A stretch of DNA of 6,088 nt, from contig CAMBOW010000093.1 in assembly GCA_945869365.1 (NCBI GenBank), forward strand, positions 1 to 6,088. The letters are read 5' to 3'. Position 1 is the first letter of the stretch; the number at the start of each line of letters is the position of its first letter. Made by a program: the position numbers and the translations under genes. Below the pieces are notes generated by a model. The model was not told where the DNA came from. It saw nothing but the letters and a program-made list of their open reading frames with translations, and did no database searches. Shown piece by piece: positions 1-6,088 of the stretch. The stretch comes from Flavobacterium psychrophilum. GTDB lineage: Bacteria; Bacteroidota; Bacteroidia; Flavobacteriales; Flavobacteriaceae.

Positions 1-1388
1 GCATAGGCGTTTTTTACACCACTAAATCCGTAGGCCACTTCTTCCAAATCTTTCAAACGTTGAATGTACGAATCCAATACTTGGCGTCTCGCACCCGGAC
101 GTGCACCCGAGATGGCATCACATACTTGAACGATTGGCGACAACAACGATTTCATTTCAATTTCATCGTGGTGGGCTCCAATTGCGTTGCACACCTCTTC
201 TTTTTCGCCATATTTCTCGGCCCATTGCATACCCAATAAGGCGTGTGGTAAATCACTTTCGGTGTCCGGCACTTTTCCGATATCGTGCAATAATCCGGCG
301 CGTTTGGCTAGTTTTACATTCAAGCCCAATTCGGCGGCCATCAAACCACACAATTTGGATACTTCACGCGAGTGTTGCAACAAGTTTTGTCCGTAAGATG
401 AACGGTATTTCATGCGTCCAACTACTTTGATCAATTCGGGGTGTAAACCGTGAATACCCAAATCAATTACGGTTCGTTTACCAACTTCAATGATTTCGTC
501 TTCAATTTGTTTGGCTGTTTTGGCCACTACTTCTTCAATACGAGCGGGGTGAATTCGTCCGTCGGTAACCAATTTGTGTAAAGCCAATCGGGCAATTTCT
601 CTTCGCACCGGGTCAAAACAAGAAAGAATAATGGCTTCTGGAGTATCGTCTACAATAATTTCTACACCAGTAGCTGCTTCTAAGGCACGAATGTTTCGTC
701 CTTCACGACCAATGATGCGGCCTTTAACGTCGTCTGATTCGATGTTAAATACTGACACGCAATTTTCTACCGCTTCTTCGGTTCCGATGCGTTGTATAGT
801 GTTGATTATGATTTTCTTGGCTTCTTGTTGGGCCGTCAATTTGGCCTCTTCAATCGTGTCTTGAATTTGCGCCATGGCCTTGGTTTTGGCTTCAGCTTTC
901 AAGCCTTCAATCAACTGATCACGGGCATCTTCGGCCGATAAACCAGAGATCACTTCCAATTGATTCAATTGGCTTTTGTGCATGCGTTCTACCTCTTGTT
1001 GTTTTTTCTCGAGCTGTTCTAATTTGCTTTCGTATTCGGAAGTTTTGGCCTCATAATCATCGTTGATTTTTTTGGCTTTGCCCAATTCGTTCGATATTTG
1101 AGATTCTTTGTCTCGGGTGCGTTTCTCTACTTCGGCTACTTTGCGGTCACGGGCTAGAATTACTTCTTCGTGCTCAGCCTTAAGTTCGATGAATTTTTCT
1201 TTGGCTTGAAGAATTTTGTCTTTTTTGATGTTTTCGGCTTCCAAGTTGGCGTCTTTCAATATAGAAGCAGCGTCCTTTTTGGCACTTTTAATGAGGTTGG
1301 ATACGTTGTTCTTTTCTAGCACTTTGGCTACCGAAAATCCACCTGCGATTCCTGCGATTCCCGAAATAAGTATTGTTAAAATGTCCAT
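1..1388 (-). CDS. rny: Ribonuclease Y (RNase Y), C-terminus cut by window edge
   Basis: RNase Y is a membrane-anchored endoribonuclease that starts mRNA decay and processing. Reading leftward from ATG at 1388-1386, 462 codons are open to the window edge. The family is usually about 520 residues, so roughly 60 C-terminal residues are missing. Seen in order: a hydrophobic glycine-rich N-terminal anchor (about residues 3-22, [17 protein letters not shown]); a long charged coiled coil (about 28-200); a KH RNA-binding domain with the signature [12 protein letters not shown] at 223-234; and an HD phosphohydrolase domain with HSREV (His339), LLHDIGK (His368-Asp369), AHHDE (His406-His407) and [13 protein letters not shown] (Asp424). 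All expected metal-site residues in the visible part are present. The start is chosen because it is the ATG directly before the membrane anchor. No Shine-Dalgarno is seen, only an A/T-rich leader. The start lies 22 bases after the T-run ending the upstream 6S RNA, so rny probably depends on readthrough or a promoter inside that RNA gene. Identity is near certain from the motifs. Confidence 0.97.
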   Translation of the reverse strand, partial: MDILTILISGIAGIAGGFSVAKVLEKNNVSNLIKSAKKDAASILKDANLEAENIKKDKILQAKEKFIELKAEHEEVILARDRKVAEVEKRTRDKESQISNELGKAKKINDDYEAKTSEYESKLEQLEKKQQEVERMHKSQLNQLEVISGLSAEDARDQLIEGLKAEAKTKAMAQIQDTIEEAKLTAQQEAKKIIINTIQRIGTEEAVENCVSVFNIESDDVKGRIIGREGRNIRALEAATGVEIIVDDTPEAIILSCFDPVRREIARLALHKLVTDGRIHPARIEEVVAKTAKQIEDEIIEVGKRTVIDLGIHGLHPELIKVVGRMKYRSSYGQNLLQHSREVSKLCGLMAAELGLNVKLAKRAGLLHDIGKVPDTESDLPHALLGMQWAEKYGEKEEVCNAIGAHHDEIEMKSLLSPIVQVCDAISGARPGARRQVLDSYIQRLKDLEEVAYGFSGVKNAY

Positions 1389-1410
1389 GTTTAATTTATT
1401 GATTTATATA

Positions 1411-1427
1411 AAAAAAGCCCACATTAG
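1411..1427 (-). terminator. Intrinsic-type 3' end of the 6S RNA
   Basis: On the minus strand the 3' arm of the 6S closing stem (ctaatgtgggc) is followed at once by a T-run (1416-1411) and TATA. The partner arm is at 1561-1571, so the stem that would stop polymerase is the RNA's own closing helix rather than a local hairpin. A weaker local hairpin (1421-1436) is separated from the T-run by four bases. Because rny starts 22 bases further on, termination is probably only partial. Confidence 0.5.
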
Positions 1428-1575
1428 GTGTAATGTATAAACTCGAAATGACAAGTTTTGAGCGTACTCACTGTTCAAGTTTCCTGGCCGAAGCGAGGCA
1501 TGCTTTAGTAGCGAAGATAGGCTCATTCTAAATTGTTAGCGTTGAGTTTACCAAAAAAAACTAATGTAGGCAGTA
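1411..1575 (-). ncRNA. ssrS: 6S RNA (regulator of housekeeping RNA polymerase)
   Basis: The region between zapA and rny has no credible gene but folds, on the minus strand, into one long interrupted rod as expected of 6S RNA. Pairs in plus-strand coordinates: closing stem 1561-1571 with 1417-1427 (11 pairs, one G-U); 1544-1550 with 1438-1444 (7 pairs); 1533-1536 with 1451-1454; 1521-1524 with 1460-1463; then a large asymmetric bubble (1511-1520 opposite about 1464-1469); short pairs near 1507-1509/1470-1472; and an apical hairpin 1483-1498 capped by a UUCG tetraloop, with one mismatch. Length of about 165 is slightly short for the family. 6S RNA mimics an open promoter and sequesters the sigma-containing polymerase; the bubble would be the binding and pRNA-template site. 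Location next to zapA matches the familiar zapA-ssrS neighbourhood of proteobacteria. The identity rests on fold and neighbours, not on a covariance search. The 5' end is approximate and may be made by processing, as no strong promoter is visible just upstream. Confidence 0.78.
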
Positions 1576-1619
1576 TTTTAGTCTATGTTAAGAACGTGAT
1601 AATATAAAATAAGACTTTT

Positions 1620-1922
1620 TTACCAGTCTTTTTTGTCGAGATACTGAGCCACAAAATCATTCAATTTTTGAATTCGCTCAATGGTGTCTGTGCCATCAAT
1701 CGAAGTTTCTTGTTGTTTTTGCTCCAGTTGTGAGGCAAACTGCAAGGCACACATGGCCAATACATCTTGTTTGTCTCGAACGGCGTAATTTTCTTCAAAC
1801 TGCTTAATCATGCTCTCAATTTTTTTGCAAGCGCTTCGCAACCCTTCTTCCTGCGTCATTTCTACCGTGAGGGGATAGACGCGATCGGCAATTGACAATT
1901 TGATTTTTAGCTTTTCGTTCAT
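1620..1922 (-). CDS. zapA: Cell division protein ZapA
   Basis: ZapA is a small cytoplasmic protein that binds FtsZ, cross-links its filaments and stabilises the division ring. The 100-residue product has the family plan: an N-terminal strand-rich segment (residues 4-22, KLKIKLSIADRVYPLTVE), then a helical part with the typical run of a charged helix (EEGLRSACKKIESMIKQF, about 26-43), the VRDKQDVLAMCALQFASQLEQ-like stretch (about 48-68) that resembles the conserved ZapA core, and a C-terminal coiled-coil helix (about 69-100). Length is normal for the family. The ATG at 1922 is six bases after the stop of the upstream coiled-coil gene, so the two are co-transcribed and perhaps translationally coupled. 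No Shine-Dalgarno is visible. The 6S RNA gene follows about 45 bases after its stop. Function is assigned by family resemblance; confidence is high, although ZapA proteins are short and diverge quickly. Confidence 0.9.
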   Translation of the reverse strand: MNEKLKIKLSIADRVYPLTVEMTQEEGLRSACKKIESMIKQFEENYAVRDKQDVLAMCALQFASQLEQKQQETSIDGTDTIERIQKLNDFVAQYLDKKDW

Positions 1923-1928
1923 GCTGTT

Positions 1929-2219
1929 TTACTCTGCTAGCTGGGCTATACAGTAATCAATTTCACGAATTAATGAATTTATTTTCAGCTTGGTTTCTCT
2001 TTTGTTTTCTTCACTGCCAAGCAAAGAATTGGCGATTTTCAATGTGTCATATTGCTTTTTCAAGCGTTCCATCTCATTCGATTGGAACTGTATGGTTTGT
2101 GTAGCTTTTTGTAAATCGACCGTCAATTGGGTAGTGGTTTTTTCTAAAAAATCTATTTTTTCTACTAGTTTTTTTAGTCTACCTTCAAGAGTATCAATAA
2201 TTTCTACAATTTCACTCAT
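1929..2219 (-). CDS. Short coiled-coil protein, ZapB-like, next to zapA
   Basis: This 96-residue acidic/basic protein has no signal peptide or membrane segment and is predicted to be almost entirely alpha-helical coiled coil: from about residue 5 to 70, hydrophobic residues recur at heptad spacing (for example LEGRLKKLVEKIDFLEK, then LTVDLQKATQTI and MERLKKQYDTLKIANSLLG). A short second helix follows a loop (KLKINSLIREIDYCIAQL, about 77-94). It is the first gene of the leftward unit and ends six bases before zapA. Such small coiled coils are commonly found just upstream of zapA in flavobacteria. By position and shape it could be the partner that plays the role ZapB plays in gamma-proteobacteria (linking ZapA-bound FtsZ to other division factors). 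That role is an inference: coiled-coil similarity alone does not establish homology, so no gene symbol is given. The start ATG at 2219 follows a good promoter match by about 25-30 bases. Confidence 0.85.
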   Translation of the reverse strand: MSEIVEIIDTLEGRLKKLVEKIDFLEKTTTQLTVDLQKATQTIQFQSNEMERLKKQYDTLKIANSLLGSEENKRETKLKINSLIREIDYCIAQLAE

Positions 2220-2248
2220 CTGAAAATCCTATTCCTTACTTATTTCCA

Positions 2249-2279
2249 CAAAGTTAACATTACAAATGAATTATGCCAA
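2249..2279 (-). promoter_or_regulatory. Bacteroidota-type promoter for the coiled-coil/zapA/6S/rny unit
   Basis: On the minus strand, TTG (2279-2277) is followed after exactly 20 bases by TAACTTTG (2256-2249). This matches the Bacteroidota consensus of a -33 TTG/TTTG and a -7 TAnnTTTG, including all six fixed -7 positions. Transcription would begin near 2242-2245, giving a leader of about 25 bases before the ATG at 2219. It is the clearest promoter in the window and the likely main start for the whole leftward unit. Confidence 0.7.
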
Positions 2280-2310
2280 TACTTTTAGAAAAAAAAACCT
2301 AATTCAACAG

Positions 2311-2329
2311 ATGTGCTGGTATTGCACAT
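2311..2329. repeat. Inverted repeat in the divergent intergenic region
   Basis: ATGTGC (2311-2316) and GCACAT (2324-2329) form perfect six-base arms around a seven-base spacer (TGGTATT). It lies between the leftward promoter and the peptidase start, about 32 bases upstream of the leftward -33 element. The half-site spacing would suit a dimeric DNA-binding regulator, or it may be chance. No regulator is encoded nearby to link it to. Confidence 0.4.
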
Positions 2330-2361
2330 GAAATCAACCGATTACAACTGTTTAAAAACAC

Positions 2362-2390
2362 TTTACATTTCTTAATTTTTTTTACCTTAG
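2362..2390 (+). promoter_or_regulatory. Possible weak promoter for the M23 peptidase gene
   Basis: TACCTTAG (2383-2390) differs at one fixed position from the Bacteroidota -7 form TAnnTTTG. It is preceded by TTTACA (2362-2367), which is an imperfect upstream element at a non-ideal distance. A start near 2396 would leave a leader of about ten bases before the ATG at 2406. The surrounding DNA is very A/T-rich, so this is only the best candidate. Another near match, TACTTTTA (2280-2287), lies further upstream. Confidence 0.3.
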
Positions 2391-2405
2391 CGCAAAGCTA
2401 TTTCC

Positions 2406-4103
2406 ATGAAAATTTTACGACTCCTGTTGTTTTTTTACACGCCTTTTTTTGCACAACCCAACTACCCAAAAGATGATTTCAAGTCACCTTTATCAATACC
2501 CATGCAGTTATCGGGAAATTTTGGGGAGTTGAGAAACAACCACTTTCATTCAGGTTTAGATTACAAAACCAACCAAAAAGAAGGCTTGCCTGTTTTGGCT
2601 GCCGCATCGGGCTACGTATCCAGAATAAAAATCTCCACCTTTGGCTATGGCAAAGCGCTATATATTACTCACCCAAATGGTTACACCACAGTATATGGTC
2701 ATTTACAAAAGGCAAATGGAGCTATCGATGCCTACCTCAAAAAAGCACATTACGATCAAAAATCATATGAAATCGAGTTGTTTCCACTGACCAAAGAATT
2801 ACAAGTAAAACAAGGAGATACAATTGCTTGGTCTGGAAACACAGGTGGTTCTGAAGGACCTCATTTGCATTTTGAAATTCGGGATTCCCAAACCGAAAAT
2901 ATTATCAATCCTTTATTTTTCGGGTTTGATGCGTTGCTAAAAGACACCAAAAAACCATTTGTGGCCAACGTATTAGCCTATCCAATTACACCCAAAAGCA
3001 CCGTAAATCGATCAAATGTCCCCATTGTTTTACATGTGTCTTTGCAAAAGGACGGCACCTTTATTTCTGAACAGGTGCGGGTGAATGGTTCGGTTGGTTT
3101 TGGTATCACAGCAAACGATTACGACAATGTCTCCTACAACACCAATGGCATATACAAAGTACAATGCTACCGCAATGGCACCCCCAATTTTGGGTACCAA
3201 TTTGATGATTTTGCGTTTGCAGAAACCCGTTATGTCAATGCTTTGCTCGATTATGCTCGCTATAAGAAAACAAAACAGCGGGTTCAAAAATTATTTCAAA
3301 AGAATCCCAATGACTGGAGTTTGTTGAAAGCCGATAACGCGCAGGGAATTTACACGCCTTTGCCCAATGTAAATCAAGTGGCTCGCATTGAAGTTTCCGA
3401 TTTTCATGCAAATACCACAAGCATACAAATTCCGATCGAATACGCAACCGATTCGGTAGTCATTCCGTCGCCACAATTAAATTCCAAATACCTTGTAAAA
3501 GCCAACCAAGACGCCATTTTTGAGGAGGGAAATTTCACTGTTTTTTTTCCTGCAAAGACCTTTTATGACGATTTTAATTTGCGCATAAAGGCCACCAAAG
3601 ACACCTTGAGTATTCACGAAGACCTTGTGCCTGCGCATACCAATTTTCAGTTGAGTTGTGTAGACAGCATGCGCACCTATCCGAATAAGACCTATTTGGC
3701 TTTGATTGAAAAGGGAAACACGATATTTTCGTCCACAAAATTTAGTAAAAATACCTACAAAACGTATGTCAAAAAGTTGGGCACCTATGTCCTGCAAACT
3801 GATACAATTGCCCCCACAATCAAGCTACCAAAAGCGCTTGAAGGCCGATGGATGAGCAACGAAAACCAGTTGAGTTTTGAAATCACCGATGCGGGATCAG
3901 GCATTAAAAGTTACAACGGCTACCTCAATTCCAATTGGGTTTTATTTGAATACGATTACAAATCCGATCAGTTGATTCACCAATTTGATCCCGCTTTTTT
4001 GCTCGAAGGAAAAAACGAATTAAAACTCATCGTAACCGATCATGTAGGAAATTCTGCTATCTTTGAAACCACATTTTTTAGAAGTCAAAAAAATAAACCA
4101 TAG
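2406..4103 (+). CDS. Secreted M23-family (LytM-type) metallopeptidase with C-terminal Ig-like domain
   Basis: M23 peptidases are zinc enzymes that cut cross-links or stem peptides of peptidoglycan. The 565-residue product begins with a signal peptide (residues 1-16, hydrophobic LRLLLFFYTPFFA, no lipobox), so it is exported. The M23 domain follows at once (about 28-170). Seen there: FHSGLD with His48 and Asp52, VYGHL with His99, and GPHLHFEI with His153 and His155. By analogy with LytM, His48, Asp52 and His155 bind zinc and His99 and His153 assist catalysis, so the enzyme looks active. Residues about 180-460 are probably beta-rich with no motif I recognise. Residues 465-565 look like a bacterial Ig-like fold (DTIAPTI, ITDAGSGI, LKLIVTDHVGNSA). 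The start codon is the ATG directly before the signal peptide; no Shine-Dalgarno is visible. The stop is followed after one codon by the receptor gene in the same frame, implying co-transcription. Role in wall remodelling is inferred; the natural substrate is not readable. Confidence 0.93.
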   Translation: MKILRLLLFFYTPFFAQPNYPKDDFKSPLSIPMQLSGNFGELRNNHFHSGLDYKTNQKEGLPVLAAASGYVSRIKISTFGYGKALYITHPNGYTTVYGHLQKANGAIDAYLKKAHYDQKSYEIELFPLTKELQVKQGDTIAWSGNTGGSEGPHLHFEIRDSQTENIINPLFFGFDALLKDTKKPFVANVLAYPITPKSTVNRSNVPIVLHVSLQKDGTFISEQVRVNGSVGFGITANDYDNVSYNTNGIYKVQCYRNGTPNFGYQFDDFAFAETRYVNALLDYARYKKTKQRVQKLFQKNPNDWSLLKADNAQGIYTPLPNVNQVARIEVSDFHANTTSIQIPIEYATDSVVIPSPQLNSKYLVKANQDAIFEEGNFTVFFPAKTFYDDFNLRIKATKDTLSIHEDLVPAHTNFQLSCVDSMRTYPNKTYLALIEKGNTIFSSTKFSKNTYKTYVKKLGTYVLQTDTIAPTIKLPKALEGRWMSNENQLSFEITDAGSGIKSYNGYLNSNWVLFEYDYKSDQLIHQFDPAFLLEGKNELKLIVTDHVGNSAIFETTFFRSQKNKP

Positions 4104-4106
4104 CCG

Positions 4107-6088
4107 TTGAATACCTATAAATCCCTGCTGTTTTTACTTTTTTTTTGTTGCCAACTAAGTTTTGCTCAAAACGCCCGAATCAAAGGGGTTATACTCAGTG
4201 AAAATGGGGAAGCTATTAGTGAAGTCAATGTAACGGCTGCCGAGAAAAGCACCAAAACCAACGAGAACGGATTTTACCAATTGGTGGTTCCGGCCAACAA
4301 GAAAATCCAAGTGGTTTTCACCCATATTACCTTAAAAAAATACACGGTTTCATTAGAGTTAAAACCCAATGAAGATTACGAATTCAATCCGCAACTCAGC
4401 GATAAAGCCGAAAGTTTGGGCGAAGTAACGGTTACTGCAGGCAATCGCAAACGCATTCAAGGCATTACCGTAATTGATCCCGAAGTAATCCGAAAAATAC
4501 CGGGAGCCAATGCCGGAATTGAGAACATCATCAAAACCTTACCGGGAGTAAATTCCAATAACGAATTGAGTACGCAGTATTCGGTACGAGGCGGAAATTA
4601 TGATGAAAATTTAGTCTACGTAAACGAGGTAGAAATTTACCGTCCGTTCCTCATTCGTTCCGGACAGCAAGAGGGATTGAGTTTCACCAACACCGATTTA
4701 GTGCAAAATGTTGATTTTTCTGCCGGCGGTTTTCAAGCCAAATATGGCGATAAGTTGTCCTCTGTTTTAGACATCAGCTACCGTAAACCTTCTCGTTTTG
4801 GCTTGGCTACCGAGGCCAGTTTTTTGGGTGGAAGTGTAGCTGTTGATGCCGTTTCAAAAAATAAAAAATGGTCGGGTTTGGCCGGATTGCGTTACCGTGA
4901 CAACAGCTTATTGGTGAATAGTCAAGAAACGTCTACCAATTTCCGCCCCACCTTTGCCGATGTGCAAACCAATATTAATTTCACGCCTTCAGCCAAATGG
5001 CAGTTTAGTTTCTTGGGTAATGTGGCTCAAAATAAATACAATTACCAACCCTTAATTCGTCAAACCAACTTTGGCACATTGTCAGATCCTATTGCCTTGT
5101 TGATTTTTTACGAAGGGCAAGAAAAAGATAAATACGAAACCTATTTTGGTGCCTTAAAAACCACCTACAACGCCAGTGATAATTTTACGCTGAAGCTAAT
5201 AGGGTCGGCCTACCATACTTTAGAACAAGAATATTTTGATATTGATGCGGCTTACGCCTTGGGTGAAATTGACAGCAACATTGGCTCAGAAACCTTTGGC
5301 GATGTAACCTACAGCCGAGCCATTGGTTCACAACTCAATCATGCCCGCAACGACCTGGATGCCTTGATTGTCAATGCCGAAGTGAAGGGTTTTCACGACA
5401 TCAAAAAACACCAAATCGAATGGGGTTTCAAGTACACCCGCGAGGACATCCGCGACCGGATCATCGAATGGGAGGTGATTGATTCGGCTGGTTTTTCCTT
5501 AAATCCACGTGATTTGGATATTCCTTCCAACAACCAACCTTATGCGCCTTTTGTAGGGCCATTGGTGCCGTATCGCAATGTGCGCGCCAAAAATTTCATC
5601 AACATCAATCGGTTTTCGGGCTATGCCCAATGGAGTTTAAAAACGAAACTTGGTTCGAGTGAAGTATCCTACAATGCCGGTGTGCGAATGCACCAATGGC
5701 AGGTAAGCGGTGCGCCAACAACCGGTGTTTCGCAAACAGTGGTGAGTCCTCGAGGGCAGTTTGCCATCAAACCCGACTGGGATCGCGACATGATATTTCG
5801 TGTGTCGGGCGGGTATTATTACCAACCGCCTTTTTACCGGGAATTGCGCGATTCATTAGGCATTGTGCGCCCCAACGTGAAGGCGCAAAAGTCCATTCAT
5901 TTTGTGATCAGCAATGATTACAGTTTCAAGATGTGGAACCGACCGTTTAAAATGGTTACCGAGGCCTATTATAAATCGCTCACCGATGTCAATCCGTATA
6001 CGCTCGAAAACGTCCGCATTCGTTATGCGGCCAGCAATACCGCAGTTGCTTTTGCCCAAGGATTAGACGTGCGACTCAATGGCGAATT
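4107..6088 (+). CDS. TonB-dependent outer-membrane receptor with carboxypeptidase-regulatory-like N-domain, TTG start, C-terminus cut by window edge
   Basis: This frame stays open for 660 codons to the window edge. Such receptors usually reach roughly 800 residues, so the last strands of the barrel are missing. They use TonB-ExbB-ExbD energy to take up bound ligands through an outer-membrane beta-barrel. Seen in order: signal peptide (1-20, LLFLLFFCCQLSFA, cleaved before QN); a carboxypeptidase-D regulatory-like beta-sandwich (about 23-98, with IKGVIL, ENGEAI and TNENGFYQL); a possible TonB-box-like stretch (LGEVTVTAG, 104-112); the plug domain (about 113-228, with IIKTLPGVNSNNELS, YSVRGGNYDENLVYVNEVEIY and FSAGGFQAKYGDKLSSVLDI); then alternating barrel strands from about 230. 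No ATG occurs in frame near the beginning; TTG at 4107 immediately precedes the signal peptide and is the only sensible start. The peptidase stop lies one codon upstream in the same frame. It lacks the size of SusC-type receptors in what is visible, and no SusD partner is seen. The ligand is unknown. Confidence 0.92.
   Translation, partial: MNTYKSLLFLLFFCCQLSFAQNARIKGVILSENGEAISEVNVTAAEKSTKTNENGFYQLVVPANKKIQVVFTHITLKKYTVSLELKPNEDYEFNPQLSDKAESLGEVTVTAGNRKRIQGITVIDPEVIRKIPGANAGIENIIKTLPGVNSNNELSTQYSVRGGNYDENLVYVNEVEIYRPFLIRSGQQEGLSFTNTDLVQNVDFSAGGFQAKYGDKLSSVLDISYRKPSRFGLATEASFLGGSVAVDAVSKNKKWSGLAGLRYRDNSLLVNSQETSTNFRPTFADVQTNINFTPSAKWQFSFLGNVAQNKYNYQPLIRQTNFGTLSDPIALLIFYEGQEKDKYETYFGALKTTYNASDNFTLKLIGSAYHTLEQEYFDIDAAYALGEIDSNIGSETFGDVTYSRAIGSQLNHARNDLDALIVNAEVKGFHDIKKHQIEWGFKYTREDIRDRIIEWEVIDSAGFSLNPRDLDIPSNNQPYAPFVGPLVPYRNVRAKNFININRFSGYAQWSLKTKLGSSEVSYNAGVRMHQWQVSGAPTTGVSQTVVSPRGQFAIKPDWDRDMIFRVSGGYYYQPPFYRELRDSLGIVRPNVKAQKSIHFVISNDYSFKMWNRPFKMVTEAYYKSLTDVNPYTLENVRIRYAASNTAVAFAQGLDVRLNGE

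Noticed and set aside
101..864. Plus-strand open frames opposite the RNase Y gene (101-430, 187-396, 574-864)
   Set aside because: They lie antisense to a fully motif-supported RNase Y frame, and their translations show no domain or helix pattern of a real protein.
1216..1440. Plus-strand open frame of 74 codons across the rny start and the 6S RNA end
   Set aside because: It is antisense to the rny N-terminus and runs into the structured RNA; its apparent hydrophobic stretch comes from the complement of the coiled-coil codons.
1551..1595. Possible zapA terminator: weak stem followed by the T8 run on the minus strand at 1560-1553
   Set aside because: Only about four base pairs (CTAA/TTAG) can form before the T run, and the bases involved are better used in the 6S closing stem.
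1990..2223. Plus-strand hydrophobic open frame opposite the coiled-coil gene
   Set aside because: The antisense of a lysine/glutamate-rich coiled coil gives phenylalanine- and serine-rich text that mimics a membrane protein. The minus-strand gene has a promoter, operon position and heptad pattern.
3030..3797. Several open frames in other frames over the peptidase gene (both strands)
   Set aside because: All fall within the M23 reading frame, which has a signal peptide, complete active site and a C-terminal domain; none of the others shows a recognisable feature.
4104..4109. Peptidase and receptor as one gene broken by a premature TAG
   Set aside because: Both parts have their own signal peptide and complete, unrelated architectures, so two adjacent genes fit better than one split gene.
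5280..5880. Higher G+C in the receptor barrel as a sign of recent transfer
   Set aside because: Hand counts of 60-base lines gave about 48-52% in places, but nearby lines return to about 40%. The change is patchy and within what barrel codon choice can give.
5637..6059. Short open frames on both strands inside the receptor gene near the right edge
   Set aside because: The receptor frame continues unbroken through this stretch with the barrel pattern, so these are shadows in a locally more G+C-rich segment.

Overview
The window looks like a core chromosomal segment from a member of the Bacteroidota, most likely Flavobacteriaceae close to Flavobacterium. The support is moderately low G+C, no recognisable Shine-Dalgarno sites before any gene, a good match to the Bacteroidota promoter form (TTG, about 20 bases, TAnnTTTG), and protein types typical of that group: an M23 peptidase with a C-terminal Ig-like domain, and a TonB-dependent receptor with an N-terminal carboxypeptidase-regulatory-like domain.

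Layout: two divergent units meet at a 186-base intergenic region (2220-2405). The leftward unit runs from a short coiled-coil protein (1929-2219) through zapA (1620-1922) and a structured RNA that I read as 6S RNA (about 1411-1575) to rny, encoding RNase Y (start at 1388, cut by the left edge). The rightward unit is a secreted M23 (LytM-type) metallopeptidase (2406-4103), followed after a single sense codon by a TonB-dependent outer-membrane receptor (from 4107, cut by the right edge). The receptor has no ATG near its start and appears to begin at TTG.

How they may work together: the leftward unit combines cell-division ring factors (ZapA and a ZapB-like coiled coil) with two global RNA-level regulators, 6S RNA acting on RNA polymerase and RNase Y acting on mRNA decay. 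The rightward pair are both envelope proteins: one predicted to cut peptidoglycan, the other to import or bind a substrate at the outer membrane. Their shared substrate, if any, cannot be read from the sequence.

Most of the window is ordinary. The points most worth a second look are the 6S RNA placed immediately before rny with too little space for a separate rny promoter between them, a competing fold at the 3' end of that RNA, and the in-frame, one-codon, TTG-started junction between the peptidase and the receptor. I found no mobile element, CRISPR array, tRNA, rRNA or clearly new system. No stretch over 300 bases lacks a gene.
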